Assembly (NCBI GenBank): GCA_028289445.1
Contig: JANQPO010000010.1
Span: 1 to 64,000, forward strand
Direction: 5' to 3'
From: Tepidamorphaceae bacterium
Lineage (GTDB): Bacteria > Pseudomonadota > Alphaproteobacteria > Rhizobiales > JAKSCL01
DNA length: 64,000 bases
Positions 26,835 through 36,050 of the stretch are shown here, in pieces. The stretch's first letter is position 1, and every line of letters begins with the position of its first letter. The position numbers and the translations under genes are program-made. The notes beneath the pieces were generated by a model. It was not told the DNA's origin, did no database searches, and worked only from the letters and a program-made list of their open reading frames with translations.

Positions 26835-28664
26835 ATGGGCAAACAGAAAACAGACATCAAACTCGACGAAAAGCCGTCGCTGGACACCATTTCCTCGCAG
26901 GTCGACCCGGAAGTGTTGACCCGAAACATTGTGAGAATGCTGGAGGAAGGCGGCAAGGCGCTGGCTGCCTACGCCGAGCCACGCGACAACGGCGCCGCGT
27001 CCGGCGAACTGCCGGACGGTGTCGCCGACGTCACCAAAACACTCGGCCGGGTCGCGGAGACCTGGCTGCGCGATCCCGAGAAGGCCGTCGCCGCCCAAAG
27101 CGAACTCTGGCGCAACTACACCGAAGTCTGGAACAGCTCCGTCCGTCGCTTTATGGGCGAAACACCCGAGGCGGCAGCCGAGCCAGAACCCGGCGACAAG
27201 CGCTTCCAGGACCCGGACTGGTCCGACAATCCGTTCTTCGACTTTTGCAAGCAGACCTATCTGGTGACATCGCGCTGGGCACAGCACCTTGTCGACGACG
27301 CCGACGACCTCGACGAACACACGCGCCACAAGGCGGACTTTTATATGCACCAGCTCACCAACGCGCTGGCGCCGTCGAACTTTTTCCTCACCAATCCGGC
27401 GATCCTGCGCGAGACGCTCTCAAGCAATGGCGAGAACCTGGTGCGCGGCATGAAGATGCTGGCCGAGGACATCGCGCGTGGCGAAGGCAAGCTGAAGATT
27501 CGCCAGTCCGATCCAGACGCGTTCGAGGTCGGCAAAAATCTGGCGACAACGCCGGGCAAGGTGATCTTCCAGAACGACCTTATCCAGCTCATCCAATATG
27601 CGCCGACGACGGAAGACGTCGGCAAGCGGCCGCTCCTGATCGTGCCGCCCTGGATCAATAAATTCTATGTCCTCGATCTCACTCCCGGAAAGTCCTTCAT
27701 TGAATGGTGTATCGGCGAGGGCCTGACCGTCTTCACGATCTCCTGGGTCAACCCCGATGAGACCCTCGCTGCCAAGTCGTTCGAGGACTACATGAAGGAC
27801 GGTGTGCTGACGGCGATCGAAAAGACGCTCGAAGCGACCGGCGAGAAAGACGTCAACATCATCGGCTATTGCGTCGGCGGAACGCTGTTGGCCTGCACGC
27901 TTGCTTACATGGCCGCAAAGCGCGACCGGCGCGTGAAGACCGCGACCTTCCTGACCACGCAGGTCGACTTCACCTACGCCGGCGACTTAAAGGTTTTCGT
28001 CGACGAGGAGCAGGTCGCTGCCGTCGAGGAAAAGATGAAGAAGCGCGGCTTCCTGGAAGGCAAAAACATGGCCGATGCCTTCAATCTTTTGCGATCGAAC
28101 GATCTGATTTGGCCTTACATCGTCAATAACTACATGCTGGGTAAGGCGCCCTTCCCGTTCGACCTGCTCTACTGGAACTCCGATTCCACGCGCATGCCGG
28201 CCGCCAACCACTCGTTCTATTTGCGCAATTGCTACCTGGAGAACCGCCTATCGAATGGCGAACTGGAAATCGGCGGCGTCAAGCTGGACCTGAAAAAGGT
28301 GAAGGTGCCGATCTTCAACCTGGCGACCCGCGAAGATCACATCGCGCCGGCGAAGTCCGTCTTCATCGGATCGGGCAGCTTCGGCGGTCCGGTAAAATTC
28401 GTTCTGGCGGGGTCCGGCCATATCGCCGGTGTCATCAATCCACCGGCGAAGAACAAATATCAGTTCTGGACCGGCGACGACCCGACCGGCGATTATGAGG
28501 ATTGGCTGGACGCGGCGGAGGAGACCGAGGGCTCCTGGTGGCCGTCCTGGCGGGACTGGATCGAGAGCTTCGACGGAAAGACGGTCAAGGCTCGCAAGCC
28601 AGGTGGCGGCAAGCTTAAGCCCATCGAAAACGCACCGGGCAGCTACGTCAAAGTGGCGTCCTGA
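26835..28664 (+). CDS. phaC: Class I poly(3-hydroxyalkanoate) synthase
   Basis: The 609-aa synthase polymerises hydroxyacyl-CoA on the granule surface. The lipase-like box [13 protein letters not shown] holds the catalytic Cys. The Asp is in [11 protein letters not shown] and the His in [12 protein letters not shown]. The N-terminal domain ([17 protein letters not shown]) and [12 protein letters not shown] are typical of class I. The ATG at 26835 is chosen because residues from an upstream in-frame ATG at 26712 are not synthase-like. No phasin or phaAB genes are adjacent. Confidence 0.95.
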   Translation: MGKQKTDIKLDEKPSLDTISSQVDPEVLTRNIVRMLEEGGKALAAYAEPRDNGAASGELPDGVADVTKTLGRVAETWLRDPEKAVAAQSELWRNYTEVWNSSVRRFMGETPEAAAEPEPGDKRFQDPDWSDNPFFDFCKQTYLVTSRWAQHLVDDADDLDEHTRHKADFYMHQLTNALAPSNFFLTNPAILRETLSSNGENLVRGMKMLAEDIARGEGKLKIRQSDPDAFEVGKNLATTPGKVIFQNDLIQLIQYAPTTEDVGKRPLLIVPPWINKFYVLDLTPGKSFIEWCIGEGLTVFTISWVNPDETLAAKSFEDYMKDGVLTAIEKTLEATGEKDVNIIGYCVGGTLLACTLAYMAAKRDRRVKTATFLTTQVDFTYAGDLKVFVDEEQVAAVEEKMKKRGFLEGKNMADAFNLLRSNDLIWPYIVNNYMLGKAPFPFDLLYWNSDSTRMPAANHSFYLRNCYLENRLSNGELEIGGVKLDLKKVKVPIFNLATREDHIAPAKSVFIGSGSFGGPVKFVLAGSGHIAGVINPPAKNKYQFWTGDDPTGDYEDWLDAAEETEGSWWPSWRDWIESFDGKTVKARKPGGGKLKPIENAPGSYVKVAS

Positions 28665-28686
28665 AGGGTCTCAAGCCCAGCGCGCG

Positions 28687-29205
28687 TCAAGCCGTCTCGG
28701 TTGCCGAGGCCTGCTCGGCCTGACCGATCTCCTTCAGGCGGTTTTGCAGTGCCAGACGGTCGAGCGACGTGATGGGCAGGTTGACGAAGATCGAAATCCG
28801 GTTGCTAAGCATGCGGTAGGAGTCTGCGAACGCCAGCCGCTTTTCCGCTTCATTACCCTCGGCTGCTGCGGGGTCCGGCAAGCCCCAATGAGCGGTCATC
28901 GGCTGGCCGGGCCAGGCCGGACAAGTTTCCGCAGCGGCGGAATCGCAAACCGTGAAGACGAAGTCCATTTGCGGCGCGTCGGGCGTGGCGAACTCGTCCC
29001 AGCTTTTCGAGCGGGCGAAATCGGTCTTGTAGTTGAGCTTTTGGAGCAGTTCCAACGCGTAAGGGTTGGGCTCACCCTTGGGCTGAGATCCCGCCGAGAA
29101 CCCTTTGAATTTCCCGATACCTTCGCGGTTCAGAATCGCTTCTGCCAAGATCGAGCGTGCGGAGTTTCCTGTGCACAGGAATAGAACGTTGAATGGCTTA
29201 TCGGA
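28687..29205 (-). CDS. arsC: Arsenate reductase / low-molecular-weight phosphatase family protein
   Basis: The 172-aa protein has the phosphatase loop FLCTGNSARSILAEA with the nucleophilic Cys at about residue 12. Two further cysteines lie in TVCDSAAAETCPAWPG, and HWGLPDPAAAEG supplies the general acid. This matches thioredoxin- or glutaredoxin-coupled ArsC enzymes that reduce arsenate to arsenite. No other ars genes are nearby, so the symbol rests on similarity only. Confidence 0.82.
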   Translation of the reverse strand, partial: SDKPFNVLFLCTGNSARSILAEAILNREGIGKFKGFSAGSQPKGEPNPYALELLQKLNYKTDFARSKSWDEFATPDAPQMDFVFTVCDSAAAETCPAWPGQPMTAHWGLPDPAAAEGNEAEKRLAFADSYRMLSNRISIFVNLPITSLDRLALQNRLKEIGQAEQASATETA

Positions 29206-29350
29206 CATTGCTGCGCCTTTCGGGACCCGTTGGCTCACGCTCTAAACACGGCGGCCACACTTGGAGTGGCGGCTAGCACGCACAGTTGAAACATTTGTGA
29301 CAGCCGCGCGACCTGTGGGCGAACGAATTCCGCTGGGCGGAGCAATAGGC

Positions 29351-30406
29351 TTATGGAAACAGCGGCGCCTGCTCCAATCCGGTCGTCTCCGGCAAGCCCA
29401 TCATCACGTTGAGGTTCTGGATTGCCTGGCCGGCTGAGCCTTTGACCAGGTTGTCCAGCGTCGCAACGACGATCGCCCGTCCGGCGATGCGGTCGTCGAA
29501 GGCGTTGAGCAGGCAGTGATTGGAGCCGCGTACCATCTGGGTGGACGGCGCCACGCCTTCCGGCAGAACGTGAACGAAGGGCTCGTCAGCATAGACCGCC
29601 TGCCATGCCGAGCGGATGTCGCCGGCCGTCTTGCCTTGGGGGAGGCGCACATAGATCGTCAACAGCTCGCCCCGGCTCATCGGAACGAGATGCGGCGTGA
29701 AGCTGATCGTCGTATCGGTGGCCGACGCGGCCGACAATTCCTGTTCGATCTCCGGCATATGCCGATGCGTGGTTACCGCATAGGGCGACAGGCCCTCCCC
29801 GGCCTCGCAAAACAGCGTGTTTTCCTTCAGGCCCCGCCCGGCGCCGGACACACCCGATTTGGCGTCAATCACGATATCATCCATATCGACCACCCCTCCG
29901 CGCGCAAGGGGAAGGAGGGCCAGGAGAACGGCGGTTGGGTAGCAGCCAGGACAGGCAACGAGGCGCGCGTCGGCAATAGCCGCGCGATTGTGCTCCGTCA
30001 GTCCGTAGACGGCCTCCGGTTGCACATCCATCGCCGTATGGGGGCGGCCGTACCAGGTTTCGTAGACATCTGGATCCCGCAACCTAAAGTCCGCGGACAT
30101 GTCCACGAACCGAACATGCTTGTGCGCATCGAGCACGCCTTTCGCGATCTCCTGCGTCGTTCCATGCGGCAGTCCGCACATGACGACATCGACGGCGGAC
30201 CAATCCGCTTCGTCGATCCGGGTCAGATCCGGCAGGTGCGCGATCGCCAGATGCGGAAAGACCGTCGCCATCGGCTTTCCGGCATGGGTGTTGGCGGTGA
30301 GCGCGGCGATCTCCAGGTTGGGATGCGTAAGCGCCAGGCGCACGGCGTCCGCGCCCGTATAGCCGGATGCCCCCAAAACGCCGATCTTGATTTTCGCGTC
30401 AACCAT
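29351..30406 (-). CDS. argC: N-acetyl-gamma-glutamyl-phosphate reductase
   Basis: The 351-aa enzyme performs the NADPH step of arginine synthesis. It has KIGVLGASGYTGADAVRLA at the N-terminus and the catalytic Cys in ARLVACPGCYPTAVLLAL. SGVSGAGRGLKENTLF follows. The ATG at 30406 has GGAG 8 bases upstream. It lies downstream of rplM-rpsI, a conserved alphaproteobacterial order, with a terminator between. Confidence 0.95.
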   Translation of the reverse strand: MVDAKIKIGVLGASGYTGADAVRLALTHPNLEIAALTANTHAGKPMATVFPHLAIAHLPDLTRIDEADWSAVDVVMCGLPHGTTQEIAKGVLDAHKHVRFVDMSADFRLRDPDVYETWYGRPHTAMDVQPEAVYGLTEHNRAAIADARLVACPGCYPTAVLLALLPLARGGVVDMDDIVIDAKSGVSGAGRGLKENTLFCEAGEGLSPYAVTTHRHMPEIEQELSAASATDTTISFTPHLVPMSRGELLTIYVRLPQGKTAGDIRSAWQAVYADEPFVHVLPEGVAPSTQMVRGSNHCLLNAFDDRIAGRAIVVATLDNLVKGSAGQAIQNLNVMMGLPETTGLEQAPLFP

Positions 30407-30439
30407 CTCGCTTCTCCCGTGGCCGGTATCGGCCAATTC

Positions 30440-30475
30440 CAGTCAAAAGAAAAGGGCGGGCCCGAAGGCCCGCCC
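30440..30475 (-). terminator. Intrinsic terminator after rpsI
   Basis: On the minus strand GGGCGGGCC-TTCG-GGCCCGCCC forms a 9-bp stem with a stable tetraloop, followed directly by TTTTCTTTTGACT. This is the clearest intrinsic terminator in the window and separates rpsI from argC. Confidence 0.92.
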
Positions 30476-30498
30476 TGCGTGTTCCGTCCGTTGGCGCT

Positions 30499-30990
30499 TT
30501 AGCGCTTGGAGAACTGGAAGCTGCGGCGTGCCTTCGCCTTGCCGTATTTCTTTCGCTCCACGACGCGCGCGTCGCGGGTCAAGAAACCGCCCTTCTTAAG
30601 GGTGCCGCGCAGTTCGGGCTCGTAGTGGGTGAGCGCTTTGGAGATGCCGTGGCGCACCGCGCCGGCCTGACCGGAGAGACCGCCGCCGGACACTGTGCAC
30701 ATGACGTCATATTGGTCCTTGCGGCCGGCTGCCTCGAAGGGCTGCTGCAACAGCATCTGCAGGACCGGGCGACCGAAATACTCGTTCACGTCTTTCTTGT
30801 TGACGACGATGCGCCCGGCACCGGGCTTGAGCCAGACGCGAGCGACCGCATCCTTACGCTTGCCGGTGGCATAGGCGCGGCCGTGTTCATCAAGCTTTTG
30901 CTCGTAGACCGGCGCGTCGTCGACGGCAGCCGGGGCTTGGCCCATGGCCTCGCCGAGGTCTTCAAGCGACTGGACTTCTTGTTCGGCCAT
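30499..30990 (-). CDS. rpsI: 30S ribosomal protein S9
   Basis: The 163-aa protein has the S9 core: [37 protein letters not shown] and the C-terminal tail [20 protein letters not shown]. An acidic N-terminal extension of about 30 aa is usual in alphaproteobacteria. It follows rplM after 2 bases. Confidence 0.97.
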   Translation of the reverse strand: MAEQEVQSLEDLGEAMGQAPAAVDDAPVYEQKLDEHGRAYATGKRKDAVARVWLKPGAGRIVVNKKDVNEYFGRPVLQMLLQQPFEAAGRKDQYDVMCTVSGGGLSGQAGAVRHGISKALTHYEPELRGTLKKGGFLTRDARVVERKKYGKAKARRSFQFSKR

Positions 30991-30992
30991 CG

Positions 30993-31454
30993 TCAGGCCC
31001 TCACATTCTTAGAGTTGAGCGAAGCGATATCGAGCGCTTCGGGATTCTGCGCCGCGTGCGGATGCTCGGCGCCGGCATAGACCCGCATGTTCTTGAACTG
31101 GCGGCGGCCCAGCGGTCCGCGCGGCAACATGCGTTCAACCGCCTTTTCGATAATCCGCTCGGGGAACCGGCCGTTTATGATCTGCCCGGCCGTCTGCTGC
31201 TTGATGCCGCCAGGGTAGCCGGTGTGACGGTAATAAATCTTGTCGCTCAGCTTGTTGCCGGTGAAGACCGCTTTTTCCGCGTTCACCACGATGACGTTGT
31301 CGCCGCAATCCATGTGCGGCGTGAAGGTCGGCAGATGCTTGCCGCGCAGGCGCATCGCGATCAATGAGGCCAACCGACCGACGACCAATCCTTCGGCGTC
31401 GATCAAGACCCATTTCTTTTCGATGTCGCCGGCTTTCGCCGAATAGGTCGACAT
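30993..31454 (-). CDS. rplM: 50S ribosomal protein L13
   Basis: The 153-aa protein has [41 protein letters not shown] and [20 protein letters not shown], which are diagnostic for L13. The ATG at 31454 has AAGGA 8 bases upstream; an in-frame start at 31484 is less likely. It forms the rplM-rpsI pair. Confidence 0.97.
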   Translation of the reverse strand: MSTYSAKAGDIEKKWVLIDAEGLVVGRLASLIAMRLRGKHLPTFTPHMDCGDNVIVVNAEKAVFTGNKLSDKIYYRHTGYPGGIKQQTAGQIINGRFPERIIEKAVERMLPRGPLGRRQFKNMRVYAGAEHPHAAQNPEALDIASLNSKNVRA

Positions 31455-31602
31455 GGGTAAAATCCTTGAAACTTTGGATCGCAAAAGACCGGCGCGTGGC
31501 GGCGCCGGCCCTCGTTGCGTGCGATTTATGGGAGCCGCCCAAGCCTGTCAAGCGCAATCTTAAAGCGCTTATTTATCATAGACTTGCGATTGAGGTATTA
31601 TT

Positions 31603-32046
31603 TTACCGCATTTCGCGTGGCGGAATGGAATAGGTGCCGGTGGCGTGCGCGACCGGGTCGTTCTCGCCGTCGGAGTAAATGGCCACCTCCCCGACCGCGA
31701 GTCGAGCGCCGAGCTTCAAGAGCCGGCACTTGGCGACCAGGTCGCGCTGGCTCGGCTTGCGCAGGAAATTGATCGTGAGCGACGTGGTCACCGCCAGTCC
31801 CTTCTTACCGATCTGTCCGAGCACGGCGACATAAAGCGCCAGATCCGACAGCGTGAACATGGTGGGCCCGGAGATCGTACCGCCAGGGCGCAAATGGCGG
31901 TCGGAGACGACCAGGCGCAGGCGCGCGGTCATTGGACCAACGGCCTCGACGATCCAGGTATCGCCGTTCTCGTAGACCTGCGGGAAGACCTCGCGGAGAT
32001 AGTCCTCGATTTCGGACACGGTCAACGCCGTTGCCGATTCCGTCAT
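31603..32046 (-). CDS. PaaI-family thioesterase (hotdog fold)
   Basis: The 147-aa protein has RPGGTISGPTMFTLSDLALYVAV, cited as PGGTISGPTMFTLSD, the catalytic helix of PaaI/YbgC-like acyl-CoA thioesterases, then SLTINFLRKPSQRDL. The acyl substrate is unknown. The ATG at 32046 fits the family start, while the upstream open frame is antisense to the enoyl-CoA hydratase gene. The two genes diverge. Confidence 0.88.
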   Translation of the reverse strand: MTESATALTVSEIEDYLREVFPQVYENGDTWIVEAVGPMTARLRLVVSDRHLRPGGTISGPTMFTLSDLALYVAVLGQIGKKGLAVTTSLTINFLRKPSQRDLVAKCRLLKLGARLAVGEVAIYSDGENDPVAHATGTYSIPPREMR

Positions 32047-32119
32047 TTGCGCCGCCCTGCTCCATGTATAGAGTGCGGGTCCTAACAAGGAACGAGCGAT
32101 CCTGAAAGTGTGACGATCG

Positions 32120-32935
32120 ATGAGCAGTCTTCCTGAAGCGGCCGCGCCATTGGTCTTGTCCGAGCGGACAGGCCGAATTGCGCGGCTGACATTGAACAAC
32201 CCGCGCGCGCTCAATGCGCTCTCGACGGCAATGTTGGATGCGCTCCATGACGCTCTTGCCGAGGCGACCAGCGATCCAGCCGTCAAGGTCGTCGTCATCG
32301 ATGCGCAGGGGCGCGGGTTCTGCGCCGGCCATGATTTGAAGGAAATGACGCGGCATCGCGGCGATCCCGATCAAGGTCGCGCGTTCTATGAGGCGCTGTT
32401 TGCGCGCTGCACCAAGGTGATGCTTGCGATCACCCGTGCACCCGTACCGGTGATCGCGGCTGTCCACGGCATCGCGACAGCCGCCGGCTGCCAGTTGGTT
32501 GCCGCGTGCGACATGGTCGTTGCCTCGAGCGAAGCGCGGTTTGGCGTCAACGGCGTCGATGCCGGGCTCTTCTGCTCGACGCCCCTGGTGGCGTTGTCGC
32601 GGGCCATTCCGGCCAAGGCAGCGATGGAGATGCTGGTGCTGGGCGAGATCATCGATGCGGAGCGCGCCGAACGGCTAGGGCTCGTCAACCGGGTCACCTC
32701 GCCCGATGCCCTGCATGAGACTGCCATGGCGATGGCCGAGCGCGCAGCCCAGAAGTCGCGTGCCGTCGTGTCGCTCGGAAAAACCGCGTTCTACGAACAA
32801 ATCGATATGGACCTCGACGCGGCCTATGCCCACACCTGCAAGGTGATCGTCGACAATATGATGATGGATTCGGCCAAAGAGGGCATCGCCGCGTTCATCG
32901 ACAAGCGCCCGCCGCAATGGCCGGACGACGTATGA
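32120..32935 (+). CDS. Enoyl-CoA hydratase/isomerase family protein
   Basis: The 271-aa crotonase has LNNPRALNALSTAMLDAL, the oxyanion-hole block GRGFCAGHDLKEM and VIAAVHGIATAAGCQLVAACDMVVAS, cited in parts. It is close to the group encoded beside a CoA-binding protein in alphaproteobacteria. Substrate cannot be fixed. Its stop overlaps the next gene's start. Confidence 0.88.
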   Translation: MSSLPEAAAPLVLSERTGRIARLTLNNPRALNALSTAMLDALHDALAEATSDPAVKVVVIDAQGRGFCAGHDLKEMTRHRGDPDQGRAFYEALFARCTKVMLAITRAPVPVIAAVHGIATAAGCQLVAACDMVVASSEARFGVNGVDAGLFCSTPLVALSRAIPAKAAMEMLVLGEIIDAERAERLGLVNRVTSPDALHETAMAMAERAAQKSRAVVSLGKTAFYEQIDMDLDAAYAHTCKVIVDNMMMDSAKEGIAAFIDKRPPQWPDDV

Positions 32936-33453
32936 ACCACGACCATTACTCAGACACCTATGTTCGAGGCATTCTGCGCGACGTGAAGACGGTGGCGGTG
33001 GTCGGCGCATCGATGAATTCGATCCGGCCCAGCTACTTCGTTGTCAAATACCTGATCGACAAGGGCTTCACGGTGTTTCCCGTTAATCCGGGCCATGCCG
33101 GCAAGGCGCTTCTGGGACAGACGGTCTATGCATCGCTTCAAGACGTCCCAGAGCCAATCGACATGGTGGATATCTTCCGCAACTCGGAGGCCGCCGGTCC
33201 GGTCGTCGACGAGTCGATGGCGCTACGGCCGATACCGAAGGTTATCTGGATGCAGCTCACCGTCCGCAATGACGAGGCGGCGGCCAAAGCGGAAGCCGCA
33301 GGGATCAAGGTCGTGATGGACCGTTGTCCGAAGATCGAATACGGCCGGCTGTCCGGAGAGATCGGCTGGATGGGCGTCAACAGCGGCGTCGTATCGGCCA
33401 AACGCCCGGTGCGGCGGTCAACGGGATTTCAGCATCTGGGTTTGCGGAAGTAA
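32932..33453 (+). CDS. CoA-binding domain protein
   Basis: The 173-aa protein is a single Rossmann CoA-binding domain (YccU-like): KTVAVVGASMNSIRPSYFV, GFTVFPVNPGHAG, PIDMVDIFRNSEAAGPVVDE and the MDRCPKIEYGRL block with a conserved Cys. The ATG overlaps the hydratase stop (ATGA). Function of such stand-alone domains is unknown. CoA or nucleotide binding is expected. Confidence 0.86.
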   Translation: MNHDHYSDTYVRGILRDVKTVAVVGASMNSIRPSYFVVKYLIDKGFTVFPVNPGHAGKALLGQTVYASLQDVPEPIDMVDIFRNSEAAGPVVDESMALRPIPKVIWMQLTVRNDEAAAKAEAAGIKVVMDRCPKIEYGRLSGEIGWMGVNSGVVSAKRPVRRSTGFQHLGLRK

Positions 33454-33512
33454 TCGCGGGTTTGATCGACAGCAATGCGAAAACGGCGTTGCGGAGACAG
33501 ACTCCTGACATT

Positions 33513-34067
33513 GTGAAAATTCTCATCGTCTATGGCACGACCGAGGGCCAGACGCGCAAGATCGCGCGGTTCCTGACCGATCGGTTCACCGATGCCGGCC
33601 ACACCGTTGAACTCTCCGACGCGACCGAACCGGGTGACATCGATCCTTCGCGCTTCGACAAGGCGATCCTCGCGGCCTCCGTTCATGTCGGAGAGTATCA
33701 ATCCGGCATCGTCCATTTTGCCACCGCACACTGCGCGGCGCTTTCGGCGATGCCATCGGCCTTTCTATCCGTCTCGCTGGCTGCCGCCAGCGACGATCCA
33801 GACGAACTGCAAGACATTGAGCGCATTGCGCGAGATTTCACCGAAAAGACCGGCTGGGCTCCGGGCAAGATCGTTCATGTCGTCGGTGCCTTTCGGTTCA
33901 CCCGCTACGATTTCTTCAAGGCTTGGACGATGCGTTACATCGCGTCGCGCAAAGGCGTGACCGTCGATCCAAAGGAGGATCTGGAACTGACGGACTGGGA
34001 TGCGCTTTCCCAATTCGCGGCCGAATTTGCGCCCCACGGGGCCACGGGAACCTTCGCGACCGATTGA
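33513..34067 (+). CDS. hemG: Flavodoxin-domain protein, HemG-like protoporphyrinogen oxidase
   Basis: The 184-aa protein aligns by eye along its length with E. coli HemG: ILIVYGTTEGQTRKIARFL (FMN phosphate loop), ASVHVGEYQSGIVHF, MPSAFLSVSLAAAS, the RFTRYDFFKAWTMRYIA insert unique to HemG, and ELTDWDALSQFAAEF. HemG oxidises protoporphyrinogen IX with quinone as acceptor. The start is set at GTG 33513, because longer in-frame starts overlap the previous gene. No strong ribosome site was seen. Confidence 0.75.
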   Translation: MKILIVYGTTEGQTRKIARFLTDRFTDAGHTVELSDATEPGDIDPSRFDKAILAASVHVGEYQSGIVHFATAHCAALSAMPSAFLSVSLAAASDDPDELQDIERIARDFTEKTGWAPGKIVHVVGAFRFTRYDFFKAWTMRYIASRKGVTVDPKEDLELTDWDALSQFAAEFAPHGATGTFATD

Positions 34068-34137
34068 CTGATTGATTGAGCACAAAGGGCTGGGATCCTG
34101 GCGCGGTAGTCTGACGTCCTCTGATCGGAGGCTCGGC

Positions 34138-34869
34138 ATGATCGACGCACCTACACCGGAACACTCTCACGATCCCCAGGCGATTGCCGCCCGACTCCGC
34201 CACGGACACCGCCCCAGTTACTTGTCGGATTGGATCTATGGCGGCATCGACGGTGCGATCACAACGTTCGCAATCGTCGCCGGAAGCCTCGGCGCCGACT
34301 TGTCGCATCGCGTGATCTTGATCCTCGGCTTCGCCAACCTCCTGGCCGACGGATTTTCCATGGCCGCGGCCAATTTCGCCAGCACACGAGCCGACAATGA
34401 TGCCGCGACGCAATTGCGAGCGGTCGAGGAACGTCATATCCGCGTCGCCCCGACCGGCGAAACGGAGGAGATCCGTCAGATTTTCGCGGCCAAGGGATTT
34501 TCCGGCGCCCTTTTGGAGGACATCGTCTCGATCATCACGGCGGACAAGACGAGGTGGATCGAAACGATGATGACGGAGGAATATGGGATCGCGCCTGTTC
34601 GACGGCACCCGCTGACGGCGGCCCTCGCGACGTTTTTGGGATTTATGGCGTGCGGCATCGTTCCCCTTATTCCCTTCATCTCCGGATTGTCGCAGGCACC
34701 GGACTTCGCCGTTGGGCTGACCGCGGCCGTTTTTTTCGCGATCGGGATCGCCAAATCAAAATGGTCCTCGATGTCTTGGTGGTTGTCGGGCGTGGAAACA
34801 CTCGCCATCGGCGTCGGCGCCGCCGGTCTGGCCTACTCGATCGGAGACTTTTTGAACGGTTTCCTATAG
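34138..34869 (+). CDS. VIT1/CCC1 family transmembrane protein
   Basis: The 243-aa membrane protein has the CCC1 signature GGIDGAITTFAIVAGSLGAD and GFANLLADGFSMAAANF with paired Asp and Gly. A cytosolic helical segment (TGETEEIRQIFAAKGF) and C-terminal membrane helices follow. Relatives move iron or manganese. The substrate here is not known. GGAGG stands 6 bases before the ATG at 34138. Confidence 0.88.
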   Translation: MIDAPTPEHSHDPQAIAARLRHGHRPSYLSDWIYGGIDGAITTFAIVAGSLGADLSHRVILILGFANLLADGFSMAAANFASTRADNDAATQLRAVEERHIRVAPTGETEEIRQIFAAKGFSGALLEDIVSIITADKTRWIETMMTEEYGIAPVRRHPLTAALATFLGFMACGIVPLIPFISGLSQAPDFAVGLTAAVFFAIGIAKSKWSSMSWWLSGVETLAIGVGAAGLAYSIGDFLNGFL

Positions 34870-34874
34870 ACTGC

Positions 34875-35360
34875 ATGGCAGTTGCGTTCGGAGAGACCCC
34901 TGTGTCGCGTATTCTGGGACTGTTCGACTTCCCGCCGGTGTGGCTGGCGCTTGGCCTTGTGCTGATGTGGGCCATCGATCGCTATGTGCCCATCGCCGAT
35001 TGGCCCTATCAATACACACGGACGCCTGGCTGGATCATCATCGCCGCCGCGATCGCGCTGACGGCCTGGGCGGCCTTTCCGTTCGCACGGTCGGGAACGT
35101 CGATCGTGCCGCGCCGACGCCCGGTAATCATGATCACCCACGGTCCCTATCGCATCAGCCGCAATCCCATCTACCTTGCCGATGTGCTTGCCATGGCGGG
35201 CTTCGGGCTTGTGCTCGCTTCGACGCTTTCATTCCTCGTCATCCCCCTCTTCATTGCCGTGATCGAACGACGGTTCATCGCCGATGAAGAGTCGACGCTG
35301 CATCTGGCTTTTGGGCGGGACTACGAGATTTATGCCGGCCGGACGCGACGCTGGATTTGA
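34875..35360 (+). CDS. Isoprenylcysteine carboxyl methyltransferase-like membrane protein
   Basis: The 161-aa protein has four to five hydrophobic segments and the family block GPYRISRNPIYLADVLAMAG, followed by ERRFIADEESTLHLAFG and YEIYAGRTRRWI. This is the SAM-dependent ICMT/PEMT fold found in many bacterial membrane methyltransferases. The acceptor is unknown. It starts 5 bases after the VIT1-like gene, so they are probably co-transcribed. Confidence 0.85.
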   Translation: MAVAFGETPVSRILGLFDFPPVWLALGLVLMWAIDRYVPIADWPYQYTRTPGWIIIAAAIALTAWAAFPFARSGTSIVPRRRPVIMITHGPYRISRNPIYLADVLAMAGFGLVLASTLSFLVIPLFIAVIERRFIADEESTLHLAFGRDYEIYAGRTRRWI

Positions 35361-35544
35361 TCGCCAGACACAGCGCGTCGGGACCCGGAAAACGAGCCCT
35401 TCGATTGTTTCACAACTGTTAGCTCGCTAACGGCGAGATCGTCTCCGCGTTCCTATGGCCAATGGGGAGGGATTTCGGGCCCGCCTGCACAGACTCGCGG
35501 CCGTCATCGTCTTGCGCATCGGGCCAGCCGATAAGGGATAGTGA
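35361..35544. other. Intergenic stretch, nothing recognised
   Basis: These 184 bases upstream of the small-protein pair hold no recognisable gene. A short imperfect repeat TTAGCTCGCTAACGGCGAG is present near 35419. A promoter for the small genes is expected here but no motif stands out. Confidence 0.3.
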
Positions 35545-35754
35545 ATGATAAGAGCAATCGACGGGGGGTTTGATCGACGAATGCGGCCCAGCGAAAGCGA
35601 TAGGCCGATGCTCGGCGACGGCATCGCCGACGCATCGATACGACCGACGCGCCCCGCGCCGGAGATCGCGATGCTGCGCCGCAAGTTTCGTTCGAAGTTC
35701 GGGCGAGATCCGCGAGACTACAAGGAACTCCAGGAGTGGTGGAACTCGATCTGA
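35545..35754 (+). CDS. Small protein with C-terminal FR-K-x-x-R-x-P-R...WW motif, copy 1
   Basis: The 69-aa protein is preceded by AAGGGA 6 bases before the ATG. Its C-terminal third reads RRKFRSKFGRDPRDYKELQE then WWNSI. The following small gene ends with a matching segment, which supports both as real coding sequences. The N-terminal half is arginine-rich and not conserved between them. No known family was recognised. Confidence 0.6.
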   Translation: MIRAIDGGFDRRMRPSESDRPMLGDGIADASIRPTRPAPEIAMLRRKFRSKFGRDPRDYKELQEWWNSI

Positions 35755-35778
35755 GACGGATCGAGGACCGGCCGAGTC

Positions 35779-35982
35779 ATGGGATTGGGGTTATCAAAGG
35801 ACTATTGCGCGCTGCTGGAAACTTGGGGGTACGCCACCGACGGTACCGGCGCCAATCCCGCTGGCGTGAGCGGCAATCCGGTCTCAAAGGAATGGGAAAA
35901 GATCTACATGCGATTTCGCGAAAGCAAGAAACGCAATCCGCGCAGCTTTCTCGAATTGCGGGTCTGGTGGGATCGATACTGA
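35779..35982 (+). CDS. Small protein with C-terminal FR-x-x-K-x-R-x-P-R...WW motif, copy 2
   Basis: The 67-aa protein starts 24 bases after copy 1. Its C-terminus MRFRESKKRNPRSFLELRV then WWDRY matches copy 1 at F-R, K, R-[DN]-P-R, aromatic, E-L and W-W. The N-terminal halves are unrelated. The shared tail suggests a small binding or structural domain. Function is unknown. Confidence 0.55.
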   Translation: MGLGLSKDYCALLETWGYATDGTGANPAGVSGNPVSKEWEKIYMRFRESKKRNPRSFLELRVWWDRY

Positions 35983-36050
35983 CTCCGGCCGGCTGAGCCT
36001 CTTCGACAACCGACTTGTGTCGATCGCCCGGACCGGTGTTAGATTGACAT

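Noticed and set aside
32047-32298. N-terminal extension of the thioesterase to 231 aa
   Set aside because: The extra residues are antisense to the start of the enoyl-CoA hydratase gene, and the hotdog domain fits a start at 32046.
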